Both the position numbers and the translations under genes were made by a program. 64,000 bases of DNA, taken from contig CAYRBI010000008.1 in assembly GCA_964422415.1 (NCBI GenBank), forward strand, positions 1-64,000, written 5' to 3'. The notes below the pieces were generated by a model. The model had not been told where the DNA came from and searched no databases. It saw only the letters and a list, made by a program, of their open reading frames with translations. The stretch is from OLB16 sp964422415 (GTDB taxonomy: Bacteria > Hinthialibacterota > Hinthialibacteria > OLB16). Below are positions 1 through 8,577 of the stretch, in pieces (within the stretch, counting starts at the first letter, position 1; the number at the start of each line of letters is the position of its first letter).

Positions 1-6
1 TAGATT

Positions 7-888
7 GTGCAAGAGTTGGTATTGATTGTTGATGATGAGAGAGATGTATTACGGTTGGTCGAGTATAACCTTCTGGAGGAGGGGTTCCGGGTCATCACCG
101 CCATGACCGGGCGGGATGCCCTGAAACTCACCACTGAACAGCGTCCTAATCTGATTGTTCTTGACCTCATCCTTCCCGATATGGATGGACGAGAGGTCTG
201 CCGTGCCCTCAAAAAGAAATCGGAAACCGATCACATCCCGATCATTATCCTTTCGGCTAAGGCGAGTGATGTGGATCGCGTGGTGGGATTTGAACTCGGT
301 TGCGATGACTATCTGGTGAAGCCCTTCAACTACCGGGAGCTGATTCTGCGTATCAAGGCGATTCTCCGCCGGATGAATCCCCCAATAGACACCTCGGGAG
401 TAATTCAGATCACCGATCTGGTGATCGATACCATCAAACATCAGGTTTCTCTCGCGGGCAGACCGATCCGCTTGACACCCACCGAGTTCCGTTTGTTGGT
501 GTTCCTGGTGCGCCGGAGAGGTCAAGTGCAATCACGCGAGACCTTAATGCGGGAGATCTGGGGACGGGTGCCACGTCAAGAACGTGAACGCCGTACAGTG
601 GATACCCATATCCGTCGGCTCAAGATGAAACTCGGACTGCTCGAATACATGATCCGTACCGAACGCAAGGAACGGCCGCGTAGGTTGAGAGAGGACGAGG
701 AGGCTGGGGAATTTGACGACAGTCAGGCCGAAGAAAAGGGGCAGGAGGGCAGTGACCGCCCGTATGGGTATGTTTTCATGCCCCCCGTCGAAGGGGTGGT
801 CGGAGGACCTGGTTACCGGTTTGATCAATTTCAAGAGGGAAAGCAGGACTCGGAAGAACCCAGCATTGAAGAAGAAAAACCTGAATAA
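7..888 (+). CDS. OmpR/PhoB-family response regulator with extended wing
   Basis: A DNA-binding response regulator that would be phosphorylated by a sensor kinase lying outside the window. The receiver domain (residues 4-120) has the acidic pair D9/D10, phospho-acceptor D53 in LIVLDLILPDMDG and the conserved Lys in DYLVKPF. The winged-helix output domain (about 138-270) shows LTPTEFRLL and the recognition-helix signature TVDTHIRRLKMKL. Family members are about 230 residues; this one has 293. The extra length is a charged, low-complexity stretch of roughly 45 residues (about 220-264) between IRT and GPGYRF, exactly where the wing hairpin should turn, plus an acidic C-terminal tail. The GTG start at 7 is the only start that keeps the whole receiver; the RBS would lie before the window. 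Assignment to the family is secure; regulon unknown. Confidence 0.93.
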   Translation: MQELVLIVDDERDVLRLVEYNLLEEGFRVITAMTGRDALKLTTEQRPNLIVLDLILPDMDGREVCRALKKKSETDHIPIIILSAKASDVDRVVGFELGCDDYLVKPFNYRELILRIKAILRRMNPPIDTSGVIQITDLVIDTIKHQVSLAGRPIRLTPTEFRLLVFLVRRRGQVQSRETLMREIWGRVPRQERERRTVDTHIRRLKMKLGLLEYMIRTERKERPRRLREDEEAGEFDDSQAEEKGQEGSDRPYGYVFMPPVEGVVGGPGYRFDQFQEGKQDSEEPSIEEEKPE

Positions 889-1133
889 AGGGTCTTTCAG
901 AGATCTCCTTTCCCACGTGGAGAGGATATATTCATGGCAAACAAGAAGATCTACCTGAGGGCGGGTGATGCCCCCTTTGCCGCTTATCATTAGCGGTGAA
1001 AAGGGGTATTATCCTTTTTGGTTGAATCTCCCGGTTGCCGGGTGTCAGATAGAAACCGGGCAAGGACAAAGATCCCTTGTTGGGCAGGGGATCTTTTCTT
1101 TTGTCCGTAAAAGGTAGGATCGAAGTGTACAAG
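889..1133 (+). promoter_or_regulatory. Structured leader with terminator-like hairpin
   Basis: This gap before the thioredoxin-cytochrome gene can fold extensively. One stem pairs CCGCT (980-984) with AGCGG (992-996) and continues through flanking CCCC/GGGG (972-975/1003-1006). A second region offers two exclusive pairings: CCCGG-TTG-CCGGG, or CCCGGTT with AACCGGG further on. The last is a perfect 9-bp hairpin AAAGATCCC (1068-1076) / GGGATCTTT (1088-1096) followed by TCTTTTG. It looks like a terminator only about 35 bases before the next start codon. It may simply end the regulator transcript, or act as an attenuator. I recognise no known riboswitch consensus. Confidence 0.4.
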
Positions 1134-2240
1134 ATGAGTAGCAGGTCTTTATGGCAGTTGGTGATAATAGCGGGTATCGTATCGGTTTTCGCTCTCGAGT
1201 CGGTTCATTCAGCGGTTCAAAAAAATTCACAACCCTTTCAAACCAAATTCGCGGATACTTTTCCCACTGTCGAACAGCTCCGTTTCGATACGGTCAGTGG
1301 CGGATCAGTCAAGGGAGAGGAATTGCTGGGACAAGCAGTCCTGATCGTGTTTTTTGAGCCAGGATGTCCGAAGTGCACCGCCAAGCTTCCTACCTTTGAG
1401 AAAATCCGTAAGACCTTCGAAGCCGAAGGAGTCACCTTCATTGGGATGTCTTCTTCTGGGGGTGGAATCGCGGGCATTGCTAAGAATCATGGCTATGATT
1501 GGGTATGGGCCACGAACTCGGCGGGGATGAGGCCCAAGCTCGAGGCTCACAAGGCCTTCGAGGCATTCCTTTTTGATCGAACCGGAAAAATCGCTTATCG
1601 TTTCCCAATTGATGAGCGGAATTGGAAGCTGCACCTGGAGATCGGGTTGGGAGCGGTTCTCGGACGTGCGTTGGATCTGAGCGATATGAATCCCGCCTTC
1701 GTGGGGTCAGGCGTGTGTGGCATGTGCCACCCCAAAGAGATGGCACAATGGGAAAGCAGCCCCCACTCGGGATCTTATCAGGCTTTGATGAGTGCCAGGA
1801 AAAACAACACAAAAGAATGTAATTCCTGCCATGTAACCGGTGAGCAGGGACTCAAGACTCGTTCCATGCAGTCCACCTCTAAAGATCTCCAAGAGGTCGG
1901 GTGCGAGGAGTGTCATGGCCCCGGCGGTCCACACCGCACCAAGCCCTACGCCCAAGCCAGCCTCTATTCCACCAAAGAAGAGTCGTGCAAGCGCTGCCAT
2001 GATGCGGCTCTAGCAGGATGCGCGGCTTCATGGAAAGAACCAAAGTGGGACTTCACCACTGCATTGAAAGCGGTTTCCCATGACACACCCGTTTCCACCA
2101 CTGGTACGGCATCCGCTGGCACAGCATTGCCCGCGACCGGTACCGCTTCCGCTGGCACTGCGTCACCAGCCATCGGCACAACCTCTACTACCACCAACAA
2201 TAACGGTGATTTGAAAATAGAGATCACCCCCAAGAAGTAG
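1134..2240 (+). CDS. Thioredoxin-fold / tetraheme cytochrome c fusion, exported
   Basis: A periplasmic redox protein of 368 residues. An N-terminal hydrophobic signal (about 5-22) is followed by a TlpA/AhpC-type thioredoxin fold (about 40-175) with active-site CPKC at 78-81 in the expected FFEPGCPKC context. The C-terminal part carries four covalent heme sites CxxCH at about 195 (CGMCH), 229 (CNSCH), 257 (CEECH) and 285 (CKRCH), spaced like cytochrome c554-type multiheme proteins. The tail is a Thr/Ala/Gly-rich repeat (TGTASAGTA twice), probably a flexible linker with no domain behind it. I chose ATG 1134 because upstream in-frame codons overlap the terminator-like hairpin. Likely role: electron transfer coupled to thiol redox or peroxide chemistry; the electron partner is not visible. 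Confidence 0.85.
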   Translation: MSSRSLWQLVIIAGIVSVFALESVHSAVQKNSQPFQTKFADTFPTVEQLRFDTVSGGSVKGEELLGQAVLIVFFEPGCPKCTAKLPTFEKIRKTFEAEGVTFIGMSSSGGGIAGIAKNHGYDWVWATNSAGMRPKLEAHKAFEAFLFDRTGKIAYRFPIDERNWKLHLEIGLGAVLGRALDLSDMNPAFVGSGVCGMCHPKEMAQWESSPHSGSYQALMSARKNNTKECNSCHVTGEQGLKTRSMQSTSKDLQEVGCEECHGPGGPHRTKPYAQASLYSTKEESCKRCHDAALAGCAASWKEPKWDFTTALKAVSHDTPVSTTGTASAGTALPATGTASAGTASPAIGTTSTTTNNNGDLKIEITPKK

Positions 2241-2270
2241 AAGAGATTCCTTTTTCAGGGGCCGGAGAAA

Positions 2271-3101
2271 ATGGCCGAAGAACTAAAATGTCCGAAATGC
2301 GGGGCTGAGGTGGATGCCGATCAGAAGATGTGCGCCTGGTGTGGCACTGATCTTCCCAAGATGGCACCCCCTCCACAACCCAAACCCCTACCCCAAGCAG
2401 CTGGTCCAAGTGTGGGCGCGCACAGCGCCCACACACCTCATCTTAGCCGTCAAAATGGGAATGGAGGCAGTCCTGCCACGAGAGTTTCCTCTGTCGAGGA
2501 GGCGAGGACCTTGGCACGTTCGGGAGATCTGGAGGGAGCTCTAGCAGCCTTTGAAGAGATCTTGAACACAGACCCTCACCACCAAGAAGCCTTGTTTGGC
2601 TTAGGTGGAGTCCATTTCAAGAAGGGTGACAAACGGAAGGCCGCGGAGATCTGGTTAAAACTCAGACGTGTGAATCCGGCCTATCCCCATATCGATAGTT
2701 GGATCTCACAAGTGCAGGATGCCATCGCCCCGCCAATCCAGACTTCCCCCTCCTCCCCTCCATCCCGTCCAGCAACAACGCCTCTCCCCACACAGGCTTC
2801 ATCACCAACAGCTTTTCCCCGCAGACCCACACAACCACGCCGACGGGACGAAATGAACCTTGCAGTGGAAACCCACGAGGGGGATGATGATTGGACCAAG
2901 CAGTCGGTCAGGGTGGATGTGACCAAGCAGAAGGAAGTGGTTGTGGAGCCAGCCACCATCGAAGAACCCACACCTCCACGCAACGAGCCCATCCCCGAAT
3001 TCAGACCGAATCCCATCCCGGTTTGGGTGACACCGCTCAGCTGGATTCTGGTAATGGGGTATGCCGTACTCTTTGTGTGGAGCTATTTTCTGATTAAATA
3101 A
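2271..3101 (+). CDS. Zinc-ribbon / TPR protein with C-terminal membrane anchor
   Basis: A 276-residue protein of unknown function that starts 30 bases after the cytochrome gene and is probably co-transcribed. Residues 6-26 form a zinc ribbon (CPKCG ... CAWCG). Residues about 78-135 look like two TPR-type helical repeats (RSGDLEGALAAFEEIL, ALFGLGGVHFKKGDKRKAAE). A Pro/Ser/Thr-rich linker follows (about 150-190), then an acidic segment, and the protein ends in one hydrophobic helix (about 253-275, PLSWILVMGYAVLFVWSYF). The order suggests a cytoplasmic scaffold tethered by its C terminus. Zinc-ribbon plus TPR plus C-terminal anchor is a common unassigned architecture; partner unknown. Confidence 0.7.
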   Translation: MAEELKCPKCGAEVDADQKMCAWCGTDLPKMAPPPQPKPLPQAAGPSVGAHSAHTPHLSRQNGNGGSPATRVSSVEEARTLARSGDLEGALAAFEEILNTDPHHQEALFGLGGVHFKKGDKRKAAEIWLKLRRVNPAYPHIDSWISQVQDAIAPPIQTSPSSPPSRPATTPLPTQASSPTAFPRRPTQPRRRDEMNLAVETHEGDDDWTKQSVRVDVTKQKEVVVEPATIEEPTPPRNEPIPEFRPNPIPVWVTPLSWILVMGYAVLFVWSYFLIK

Positions 3102-3129
3102 GGAACCACCTCACACCAAGAAGACAATA

Positions 3130-3162
3130 GGCCAGACGGGTGATTCCGCCTGGCCTTTTTTT
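3130..3162 (+). terminator. Rho-independent terminator
   Basis: Stem GGCCAG (3130-3135) pairs with CTGGCC (3150-3155), extended by an inner CGG/CCG around one mismatch, and is followed by seven T residues (3156-3162). It ends the cytochrome/zinc-ribbon operon. Confidence 0.85.
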
Positions 3163-3328
3163 GTATACAGACATTAAGCAATTTTTGGAAAACATATTAC
3201 GAGAGAATAATATTGGTATTGCGTATATTATGGTATTGCCTGAGGGATTGTGATTAATATATTTTGTGTGACCTGTTTATTGCGTATATCCACATTCGTC
3301 AAAAGGAGATTTGCTTCCTGAATTGTTG

Positions 3329-3356
3329 TTGACATCCATTATGTTGCACGTAATAT
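3329..3356 (+). promoter_or_regulatory. Sigma-70-type promoter for the LamG gene
   Basis: TTGACA at 3329-3334 and TAATAT at 3351-3356, separated by 16 bases, lie 40 bases before the start codon in an unusually A/T-rich gap. Upstream, the 12-mer TATTGCGTATAT occurs twice in direct orientation (3217-3228 and 3278-3289), 61 bases apart, and could be a regulator site. Confidence 0.6.
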
Positions 3357-3395
3357 GCTTATATAAAAAAATAAACATATGAGGAGAAACCCACC

Positions 3396-4229
3396 ATGAC
3401 AACTCTGGTGAATTCCGGAAAATGTGTGTACATCCTTATTGTTTGTTTGGTATTTGTTCAGGGGCAGGCCAAGGCCTCCGAGTTTTTTGGGAAACCGGAT
3501 GTGATGACCGAAAAGACAACGGATAAAATTTCCTCCTTGGAAAAAATCGCCTGGTGGAAGTTCGAGGATAATTTTCTTGATTCCGTGGACAGTCACGATG
3601 CTTCACTGGTTGGAAATGTGACCTATGTGGATGGGATCACGGGACGGGCCGCACACTTTGGGGGTTCAGGATATCTCACTGTGCCGGATAATGATGAAAT
3701 AAGTGCGATGGAACAGTTCGCAGTGGATGCATGGATCCGGGTTACCCAAGAGAAAGCCGCCTATCCCTTATTCAACAAGTATGGGTATAGCAACTACAGT
3801 GATGATGAGTGGATTTTCGCCTTGAACCCCAGCCGTGTTCCTTATCTGGGAGTTTTTTCGGGACCTTATGGGGGGTATTGCGATACGGTCATCACCGCGA
3901 CAAGCACATTATCCATCGGAGACTGGCATCATGTCGTCTCGGTGTTTGACAATGTAAACCATATCATGGAAATCTACGTGGATGACATCTTGGAAGCCAC
4001 CCGCACAGCTTTTCATGAAAGTCTGCGAGACACAGACCAACCGCTTCAGATTGGTAGCTACAAATATTATTACACTTCTTCCAGGGAATACTTCTTTGGA
4101 GACATCGATGAACTCATCCTTTGGGGCAAGAGTTCAGAAGTGGAACCCACTCTCACCCCTTCCCCCACTGAGACGGCAACACAGACACCCACCCCCACTC
4201 TGGCGTTGAGCCTTCTCCGGCTGAGGTAG
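3396..4229 (+). CDS. Secreted LamG (concanavalin A-like) domain protein
   Basis: A 277-residue exported protein. A signal peptide (about 9-26, VYILIVCLVFVQGQAKA) precedes a LamG/laminin-G-like jelly roll (about 50-245). Hallmarks include AWWKFEDNF, the FGGSGYLTVPD strand, AVDAWIRV, IGDWHHVVSVFD and the closing FFGDIDELILW, which fit a bacterial LamG_3 domain that binds or masks glycans. The C terminus is a Pro/Thr linker (TLTPSPTETATQTPTPT) that stops abruptly after ten residues. Such linkers normally lead to another domain, so the gene may be 3'-truncated or frame-shifted. ATG 3396 follows GAGGAG at 3381-3386. Ligand unknown. Confidence 0.8.
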   Translation: MTTLVNSGKCVYILIVCLVFVQGQAKASEFFGKPDVMTEKTTDKISSLEKIAWWKFEDNFLDSVDSHDASLVGNVTYVDGITGRAAHFGGSGYLTVPDNDEISAMEQFAVDAWIRVTQEKAAYPLFNKYGYSNYSDDEWIFALNPSRVPYLGVFSGPYGGYCDTVITATSTLSIGDWHHVVSVFDNVNHIMEIYVDDILEATRTAFHESLRDTDQPLQIGSYKYYYTSSREYFFGDIDELILWGKSSEVEPTLTPSPTETATQTPTPTLALSLLRLR

Positions 4230-4272
4230 CAATATCCCTGGACAGCTGGAGTAACCGGAAACCAAAACACAT

Positions 4273-4308
4273 CTCCCAACCCTCCCCCGCTTGGGGGAGG
4301 GTTGGGAG
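4273..4308. repeat. C-rich/G-rich inverted repeat between convergent genes
   Basis: A perfect 16-bp stem (4273-4288 with 4293-4308) around the tetraloop GCTT, built from CCCTCCCCC/GGGGGAGGG. It lies between the convergent LamG and pnp genes, so it may end transcription from both sides. Related C-rich palindromes occur near 12839 and 57122. Confidence 0.7.
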
Positions 4309-4331
4309 GGAAGTTCCACCATCTGGACTGC

Positions 4332-6599
4332 TTACCGCCGTCCTCCGCGTCCGCCACGATCTCCACCGCCACGGCCGCCACGGTCGCCACCACGATCCCC
4401 GCCGCTACGATGGGGACGGTCGCCACCGCGATCTCCGCCGCTTGAAGAACCACGCACTCCCTTGCGCAGGATCTCTTCCATTTGCTGAGTGGTGTCTTCG
4501 CCGGCAAGCTCTGCGTCGGCGATCTTCTTGCTCAGGTTGATACGGCCCTGATCATCGATCTCGACCACCTTCACCTGGATGGTGTCACCCACACGGACCA
4601 CATCCTCCACGCGCTCTACACGGGATGGAGCCAGTTGTGAGATGTGCACCAACCCCTCACGCGAGGGGAGGATCTCCACAAAAGCGCCGAAGGTCATCAG
4701 ACGGACCACCTTGCCTTCATAGATCCGGCCCACTTCCACATCACTGGTGAGGTAGTCGACCATCTCGCGGGCCCGGCGCAGAGCGTCTCCATCGGGGCTG
4801 GCGATGATAACCTGGCCGGTGTCATCCACATCGATCTTGACACCCGTCTCGGCGATGATGCCACGGATGGTCTTCCCACCAGGGCCAATCAGATCGCGGA
4901 TCTTGTCGACATCGATCATCAACATCTCGATGCGTGGCGCATGAGGTTTCAACTCGGTACGCGGAGCGGTCAGGGCTTCCGCCATCTTTTCGAGAATATG
5001 GAGTCTTCCCTGACGGGCCTGCTCCAGCGCCTCGGCCATGATGTCACGGGAGATGCCACCGATCTTGATGTCCATCTGCAGAGCGGTGATACCATTGCGG
5101 GTTCCGGTCACTTTGAAGTCCATGTCACCGAGGTGATCTTCCATGCCCAGGATGTCAGAGAGGATGGCATAACGGTCCCCCTCCTTGATGAGTCCCATGG
5201 CGATCCCGGCCACCGGCTCCGAGATAGGCACACCAGCATCCATCAGTGAGAGACAGCCCGCGCATACAGTCGCCATCGAGGAAGAGCCATTGGATTCCAG
5301 GATGTCCGAGACTATGCGGATGGTGTAGGGGAAGACCTCTTTGGTGGGCAGCACCGGCGCCAAGGCCCGCTCGGCAAGCGCGCCATGGCCGATCTCGCGG
5401 CGCCCTGGCCCACGGATGGGCTTCACCTCGCCTGTGCTAAAGGGCGGAAAGTTGTAATGCAAATAGTAGTGACGGCGGTACTCTGGAAGCAATGTGTCGA
5501 TGATGAGTTCATCCGAAGAGGTACCCAGCGTAGTTGTACCGAGAGATTGGGTCTCTCCACGGGTGAAGAGCGCGGAACCATGCGCGCGGGGCACAAGGCC
5601 GACTTCAGCGGTGATGGGACGGATGTTCTTGGTGCCACGTCCATCGGCACGAACTCCCTCGTCGAGGACCATGCGGCGCATTTCACTCGCTTCGATATCA
5701 TGGAACAGACCCCCCAGTTCCTTGGAGGCATCGTCATACTCGGGATCCTCTTCCTCGGGAAGCAGATCCGCGGAGACCTCATCAAGTAGACGCGCGATAG
5801 CCTCATGACGGGCTTCCTTGCCCTGGGTGAGGATAGCGTCCTTCAGTTTATGACGGACACTCGCCTCCAGGCGTGAGATGAGATCGACATTCTTAGTGAT
5901 CTCCTTGACCGCCATCTTGGGTTTACCCGCCAGGACTTTGAGTTCCTGGACCAGATCGGCGATTTCACCGATCACACGGTGGCCTTCCTCCAAGGCGGCG
6001 ATCATCTCGGCTTCAGAGATCATCTTCGCGCCGCTTTCAACCATCATGATGGCATCTTTGGTGCCCGCGATGGTGAGGTTAAGACGTGATTCCTCTATCT
6101 CAGCATAAGTTGGATTGATCAGGAAGCGTGAGCCCACCATGCCCACCCGGACCGCGCCCAGGCAGGGCTCGAAAGGTATATCCGAGATTGCCAAGGCCGC
6201 GAAAGCCGCGATCATCGAGGGGATATCCGGATCGGTGTTCTGATCAGCGGAGAACACGGTCACCATGACCTGTGTTTCGAGGTTGAAACCATCGGGGAAG
6301 AGGGGACGCATCGGGCGGTCGATCAACCGCGAGGTCAGCGTCTCCTTGTCTGATGGACGGGATTCGCGCTTGAAGAAACCACCGGGGATTTTTCCGGCGG
6401 CAAAGTGTTTCTCACGGTAATCGACGGTCAGGGGGAAGAAATCGAGACCTTCCCGGCCCTTGGTATCCATGACCGCACAAGCCAGGACCATCGTGTCACC
6501 ATAGCGGACTACAACGGAGCCATTCGCTTGCTTAGCCAGACTTCCAGTCTCGAGGATCAGATTCCGGCCCGCGATCTCGCGTTCAACTGATTTTTTCAT
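4332..6599 (-). CDS. pnp: Polyribonucleotide nucleotidyltransferase (PNPase)
   Basis: 3'-to-5' phosphorolytic exoribonuclease of the RNA degradation machinery; trimeric and cytoplasmic. The 755-residue product has the family order: first RNase PH domain (VVRYGDTMVLACAVMD), all-alpha linker, second RNase PH domain (about 310-530, RGETQSLGTTTLGT, FPPFSTGEVKP), KH domain (about 550-615, MLMIDVDKIRDLIGPGGKTI) and S1 domain (about 620-690, GRIYEGKVVRLMTFGAFVEI). ATG 6599 is chosen because MKKSVEREIAGR is the normal N terminus and a GGGGA element lies about 10 bases upstream. The last about 40 residues form an RGG/GGDRGG-type tail, unusual in length and composition. It follows rpsO on the same strand, the classical arrangement. 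Confidence 0.97.
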   Translation of the reverse strand: MKKSVEREIAGRNLILETGSLAKQANGSVVVRYGDTMVLACAVMDTKGREGLDFFPLTVDYREKHFAAGKIPGGFFKRESRPSDKETLTSRLIDRPMRPLFPDGFNLETQVMVTVFSADQNTDPDIPSMIAAFAALAISDIPFEPCLGAVRVGMVGSRFLINPTYAEIEESRLNLTIAGTKDAIMMVESGAKMISEAEMIAALEEGHRVIGEIADLVQELKVLAGKPKMAVKEITKNVDLISRLEASVRHKLKDAILTQGKEARHEAIARLLDEVSADLLPEEEDPEYDDASKELGGLFHDIEASEMRRMVLDEGVRADGRGTKNIRPITAEVGLVPRAHGSALFTRGETQSLGTTTLGTSSDELIIDTLLPEYRRHYYLHYNFPPFSTGEVKPIRGPGRREIGHGALAERALAPVLPTKEVFPYTIRIVSDILESNGSSSMATVCAGCLSLMDAGVPISEPVAGIAMGLIKEGDRYAILSDILGMEDHLGDMDFKVTGTRNGITALQMDIKIGGISRDIMAEALEQARQGRLHILEKMAEALTAPRTELKPHAPRIEMLMIDVDKIRDLIGPGGKTIRGIIAETGVKIDVDDTGQVIIASPDGDALRRAREMVDYLTSDVEVGRIYEGKVVRLMTFGAFVEILPSREGLVHISQLAPSRVERVEDVVRVGDTIQVKVVEIDDQGRINLSKKIADAELAGEDTTQQMEEILRKGVRGSSSGGDRGGDRPHRSGGDRGGDRGGRGGGDRGGRGGRR

Positions 6600-6999
6600 T
6601 GTGTGTGCTTTCCCCACTGGAAAGTGAGGACTCTCCGCGGACGCGGAGCAGTCAAGAATCTCCGTCAGGAGAGACCGATGTCTCTTTGGCGGATGAAAAT
6701 GGAATTCCAGTGGATAAAAATTGGACTACTACCGAAGGGGAAACCTAAGTTGATGGCGGGAATCAGGTTGTGCTCCCTTTCCATTAAGAGGGAAGAACTT
6801 GGGTAGGACACTCACCCTGCATCGTCTTCTCGTTTGACAAGACGATGGAAGGTATTTGTCCTACGTCTATTCCTCCCTGATTTCCCCCTCGTCCTCATAG
6901 CCCCGCCAAGCGGGGCCCCTTCTTCTTCCCCAGTTGGGGTTTCATTCAGTCTACTCAACAGGCATGGTCCCCGGAAGGGCCACTGGGGCTACACCGTTT
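6600..6999 (-). other. rpsO-pnp intergenic region with hairpins
   Basis: No credible gene is seen here. It holds a perfect 9-bp hairpin CATCGTCTT / AAGACGATG (6820-6828, 6839-6847) and a 7-bp hairpin GCCCCGC-CAA-GCGGGGC (6900-6916). Neither is followed by a T-run on the minus strand, so rpsO-pnp read-through is plausible. In E. coli the rpsO-pnp spacer carries an RNase III hairpin used in PNPase autoregulation. By analogy the 6820-6847 stem is a candidate site; this is inference. Confidence 0.4.
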
Positions 7000-7269
7000 C
7001 TAACGGCGTAACCCCAGTCTTTCAGTGATCTTGCGGTAACGGTCCAGCTCATTGCTCCGGAGATATTCGAGCAAACGGCGTCTTTGTCCAACCAGCATCA
7101 ACAATCCACGGCGGGAGTGATGATCCTTGGCGTGAACCTTGAAGTGGTCAGTGAGGTTTTTGATTCTTTCAGTCAGAATGGCGATCTGGACCTCCGGCGA
7201 GCCCGTATCCTTCTCATGCACCCGGTGTTCCTTGATCAACTCATTCTTGCGTCCAGCGGTGATGCTCAC
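7000..7269 (-). CDS. rpsO: 30S ribosomal protein S15
   Basis: An 89-residue ribosomal protein, the family's standard length, that binds the central domain of 16S rRNA early in small-subunit assembly. Conserved blocks are visible along the whole chain: HEKDTGSPEVQIAILTERI, LTDHFKVHAKDHHSRRGL and LVGQRRRLLEYLR. It lies upstream of pnp in the same orientation. An A/G-rich RBS (AGGAGGTG) precedes the ATG on the minus strand. Confidence 0.98.
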   Translation of the reverse strand: MSITAGRKNELIKEHRVHEKDTGSPEVQIAILTERIKNLTDHFKVHAKDHHSRRGLLMLVGQRRRLLEYLRSNELDRYRKITERLGLRR

Positions 7270-7437
7270 TTGTCATTCACCTCCTTTCACTTAAAAGTTC
7301 TTTAATAACTCGAGTATAAACCTCTTCCCTGAGAGGCACACCAGGGGCGTATCATCCCAGAATCGAAAGCAGCGTCAAGACCTTTGCCCCGGGAAAGCCC
7401 CCGGAACAGCGCTCTGTCCGATGAATAGATACGTTCA

Positions 7438-8175
7438 TTATTGCTTCTTTTCCCAGATGTCCGCTAAGAGCCGCACCCATACCTCATATCCTGCACGATT
7501 GGGATGACAGCCATCATCCGACAATTTGACACTCATTTCTCCCTTCTCATCACAGAAGGAGGGAAAGAGGTCCAGGTATGTCAGTCCTTGTTCCTTGGCC
7601 ACCGCCTTGAGCTCCTCGTTCACCTTCCGCACCGTGGCATTGAGCTTGGCGCATTCGATGTTGGCGATGTTGCCACGGACTGGCAGACCCGACTGAATGT
7701 AGATCTTCGCACCGGGACAGTTCCGGCGGATGTCACGGAAGAGGTAATCATACAGCGAGCGGAACTGGGGAATGGTCATGTTGTTATTAAAAACATCATT
7801 AATCCCAATCATCACAAAGACCTTGGAGGGTTTGAGTTCATAGACGGATTCATTCAGACGGCGCAGCAGCCCCCAAATTGCATCCCCACCGATACCCCGG
7901 TTGGCGGGATTCTGCTCAGGCAGCATCTCGGCCAATGGAAATCCAGCGGTGATCGAATCCCCCACAAAAACCACCCCACCTGGCGCACGCTTGAGGTTAT
8001 CCTCGTGGAAGGCCTTGACCTGAGCCTTCCAGGAATCATTCATCTCCCCCGTCATATGCTCGCTGGCAAAGGGAAGGCTTTCCATCGCCGGTATATCCGC
8101 TCCTGTACCTTCCGGCGCGGCCTGAACTGTCCCCAGGGTGAACACCAACACCAGTACAAAAACAAATGTTTTCAT
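7438..8175 (-). CDS. Secreted SGNH/GDSL-type esterase
   Basis: A predicted extracytoplasmic esterase or deacylase of 245 residues. A signal peptide (TFVFVLVLVFTLGTVQA) is followed by the SGNH hydrolase blocks: block I GDSIT with the nucleophile Ser, the block II Gly in NRGIGGD, block III GIND with the oxyanion Asn, and block V DGCHPNRAGYEVW with the catalytic Asp and His. The arrangement resembles GDSL lipases and platelet-activating-factor acetylhydrolase-like carbohydrate esterases. ATG 8175 is preferred because GGAGA lies just upstream and the signal peptide starts there. Substrate unknown; acetylated polysaccharide is a guess from other esterases in the window. Confidence 0.88.
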   Translation of the reverse strand: MKTFVFVLVLVFTLGTVQAAPEGTGADIPAMESLPFASEHMTGEMNDSWKAQVKAFHEDNLKRAPGGVVFVGDSITAGFPLAEMLPEQNPANRGIGGDAIWGLLRRLNESVYELKPSKVFVMIGINDVFNNNMTIPQFRSLYDYLFRDIRRNCPGAKIYIQSGLPVRGNIANIECAKLNATVRKVNEELKAVAKEQGLTYLDLFPSFCDEKGEMSVKLSDDGCHPNRAGYEVWVRLLADIWEKKQ

Positions 8176-8295
8176 GAGATCTCCTTTTTTTTTCGCCTGC
8201 GATGAGTAAAGGATCTGCTGATTCATGGACTACATGGACATGAGGCGTTTCATCTGAACAGAAGCGGACAAGGAAAGCAACCGGCTATGAATTCA

Positions 8296-8308
8296 CACTT
8301 GCCAAGTG
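8296..8308. promoter_or_regulatory. Palindrome upstream of toxin-antitoxin pair
   Basis: CACTTG-C-CAAGTG is a perfect 6-bp dyad about 50 bases before the antitoxin start. Type II toxin-antitoxin operons are usually autoregulated through such dyads, so it is a candidate operator only. Confidence 0.3.
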
Positions 8309-8358
8309 CGGGAGATGATCTGCACAATAGGGGAAAGCGATAAGGAGAGACTATACCC

Positions 8359-8577
8359 ATGGTATCAGCACTGGAACAAGCCTTTGCAGAGGCATCAAAA
8401 CTTCCCTCGGAGGATCAGGATTCCTTGGGAAGATGGCTTTTGGAGGAAGTCCTCTCAGAACGAGTCTGGGAAAAGGCTTTTGCTGAGTCACAAGACGCTT
8501 TGGCACAGCTCGCCAAGGAGGCTCTCGCGGAACACCGCCGTGGCGAAACCTTGGAACTCGATCCCACCCTCCTATGA
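8359..8577 (+). CDS. Putative type II antitoxin (partner of ParE/RelE-like toxin)
   Basis: A 72-residue acidic, mostly helical protein encoded directly before a RelE/ParE-like toxin and overlapping it by four bases (ATGA). The composition (ALEQAFAEASKLPSEDQDSLGRWLLEEV) matches small addiction-module components that begin with a helix and a LP..DQ..L motif. No DNA-binding fold can be named. An AAGGAG element lies about 12 bases upstream. The antitoxin role is inferred mainly from operon position and size. Confidence 0.7.
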   Translation: MVSALEQAFAEASKLPSEDQDSLGRWLLEEVLSERVWEKAFAESQDALAQLAKEALAEHRRGETLELDPTLL

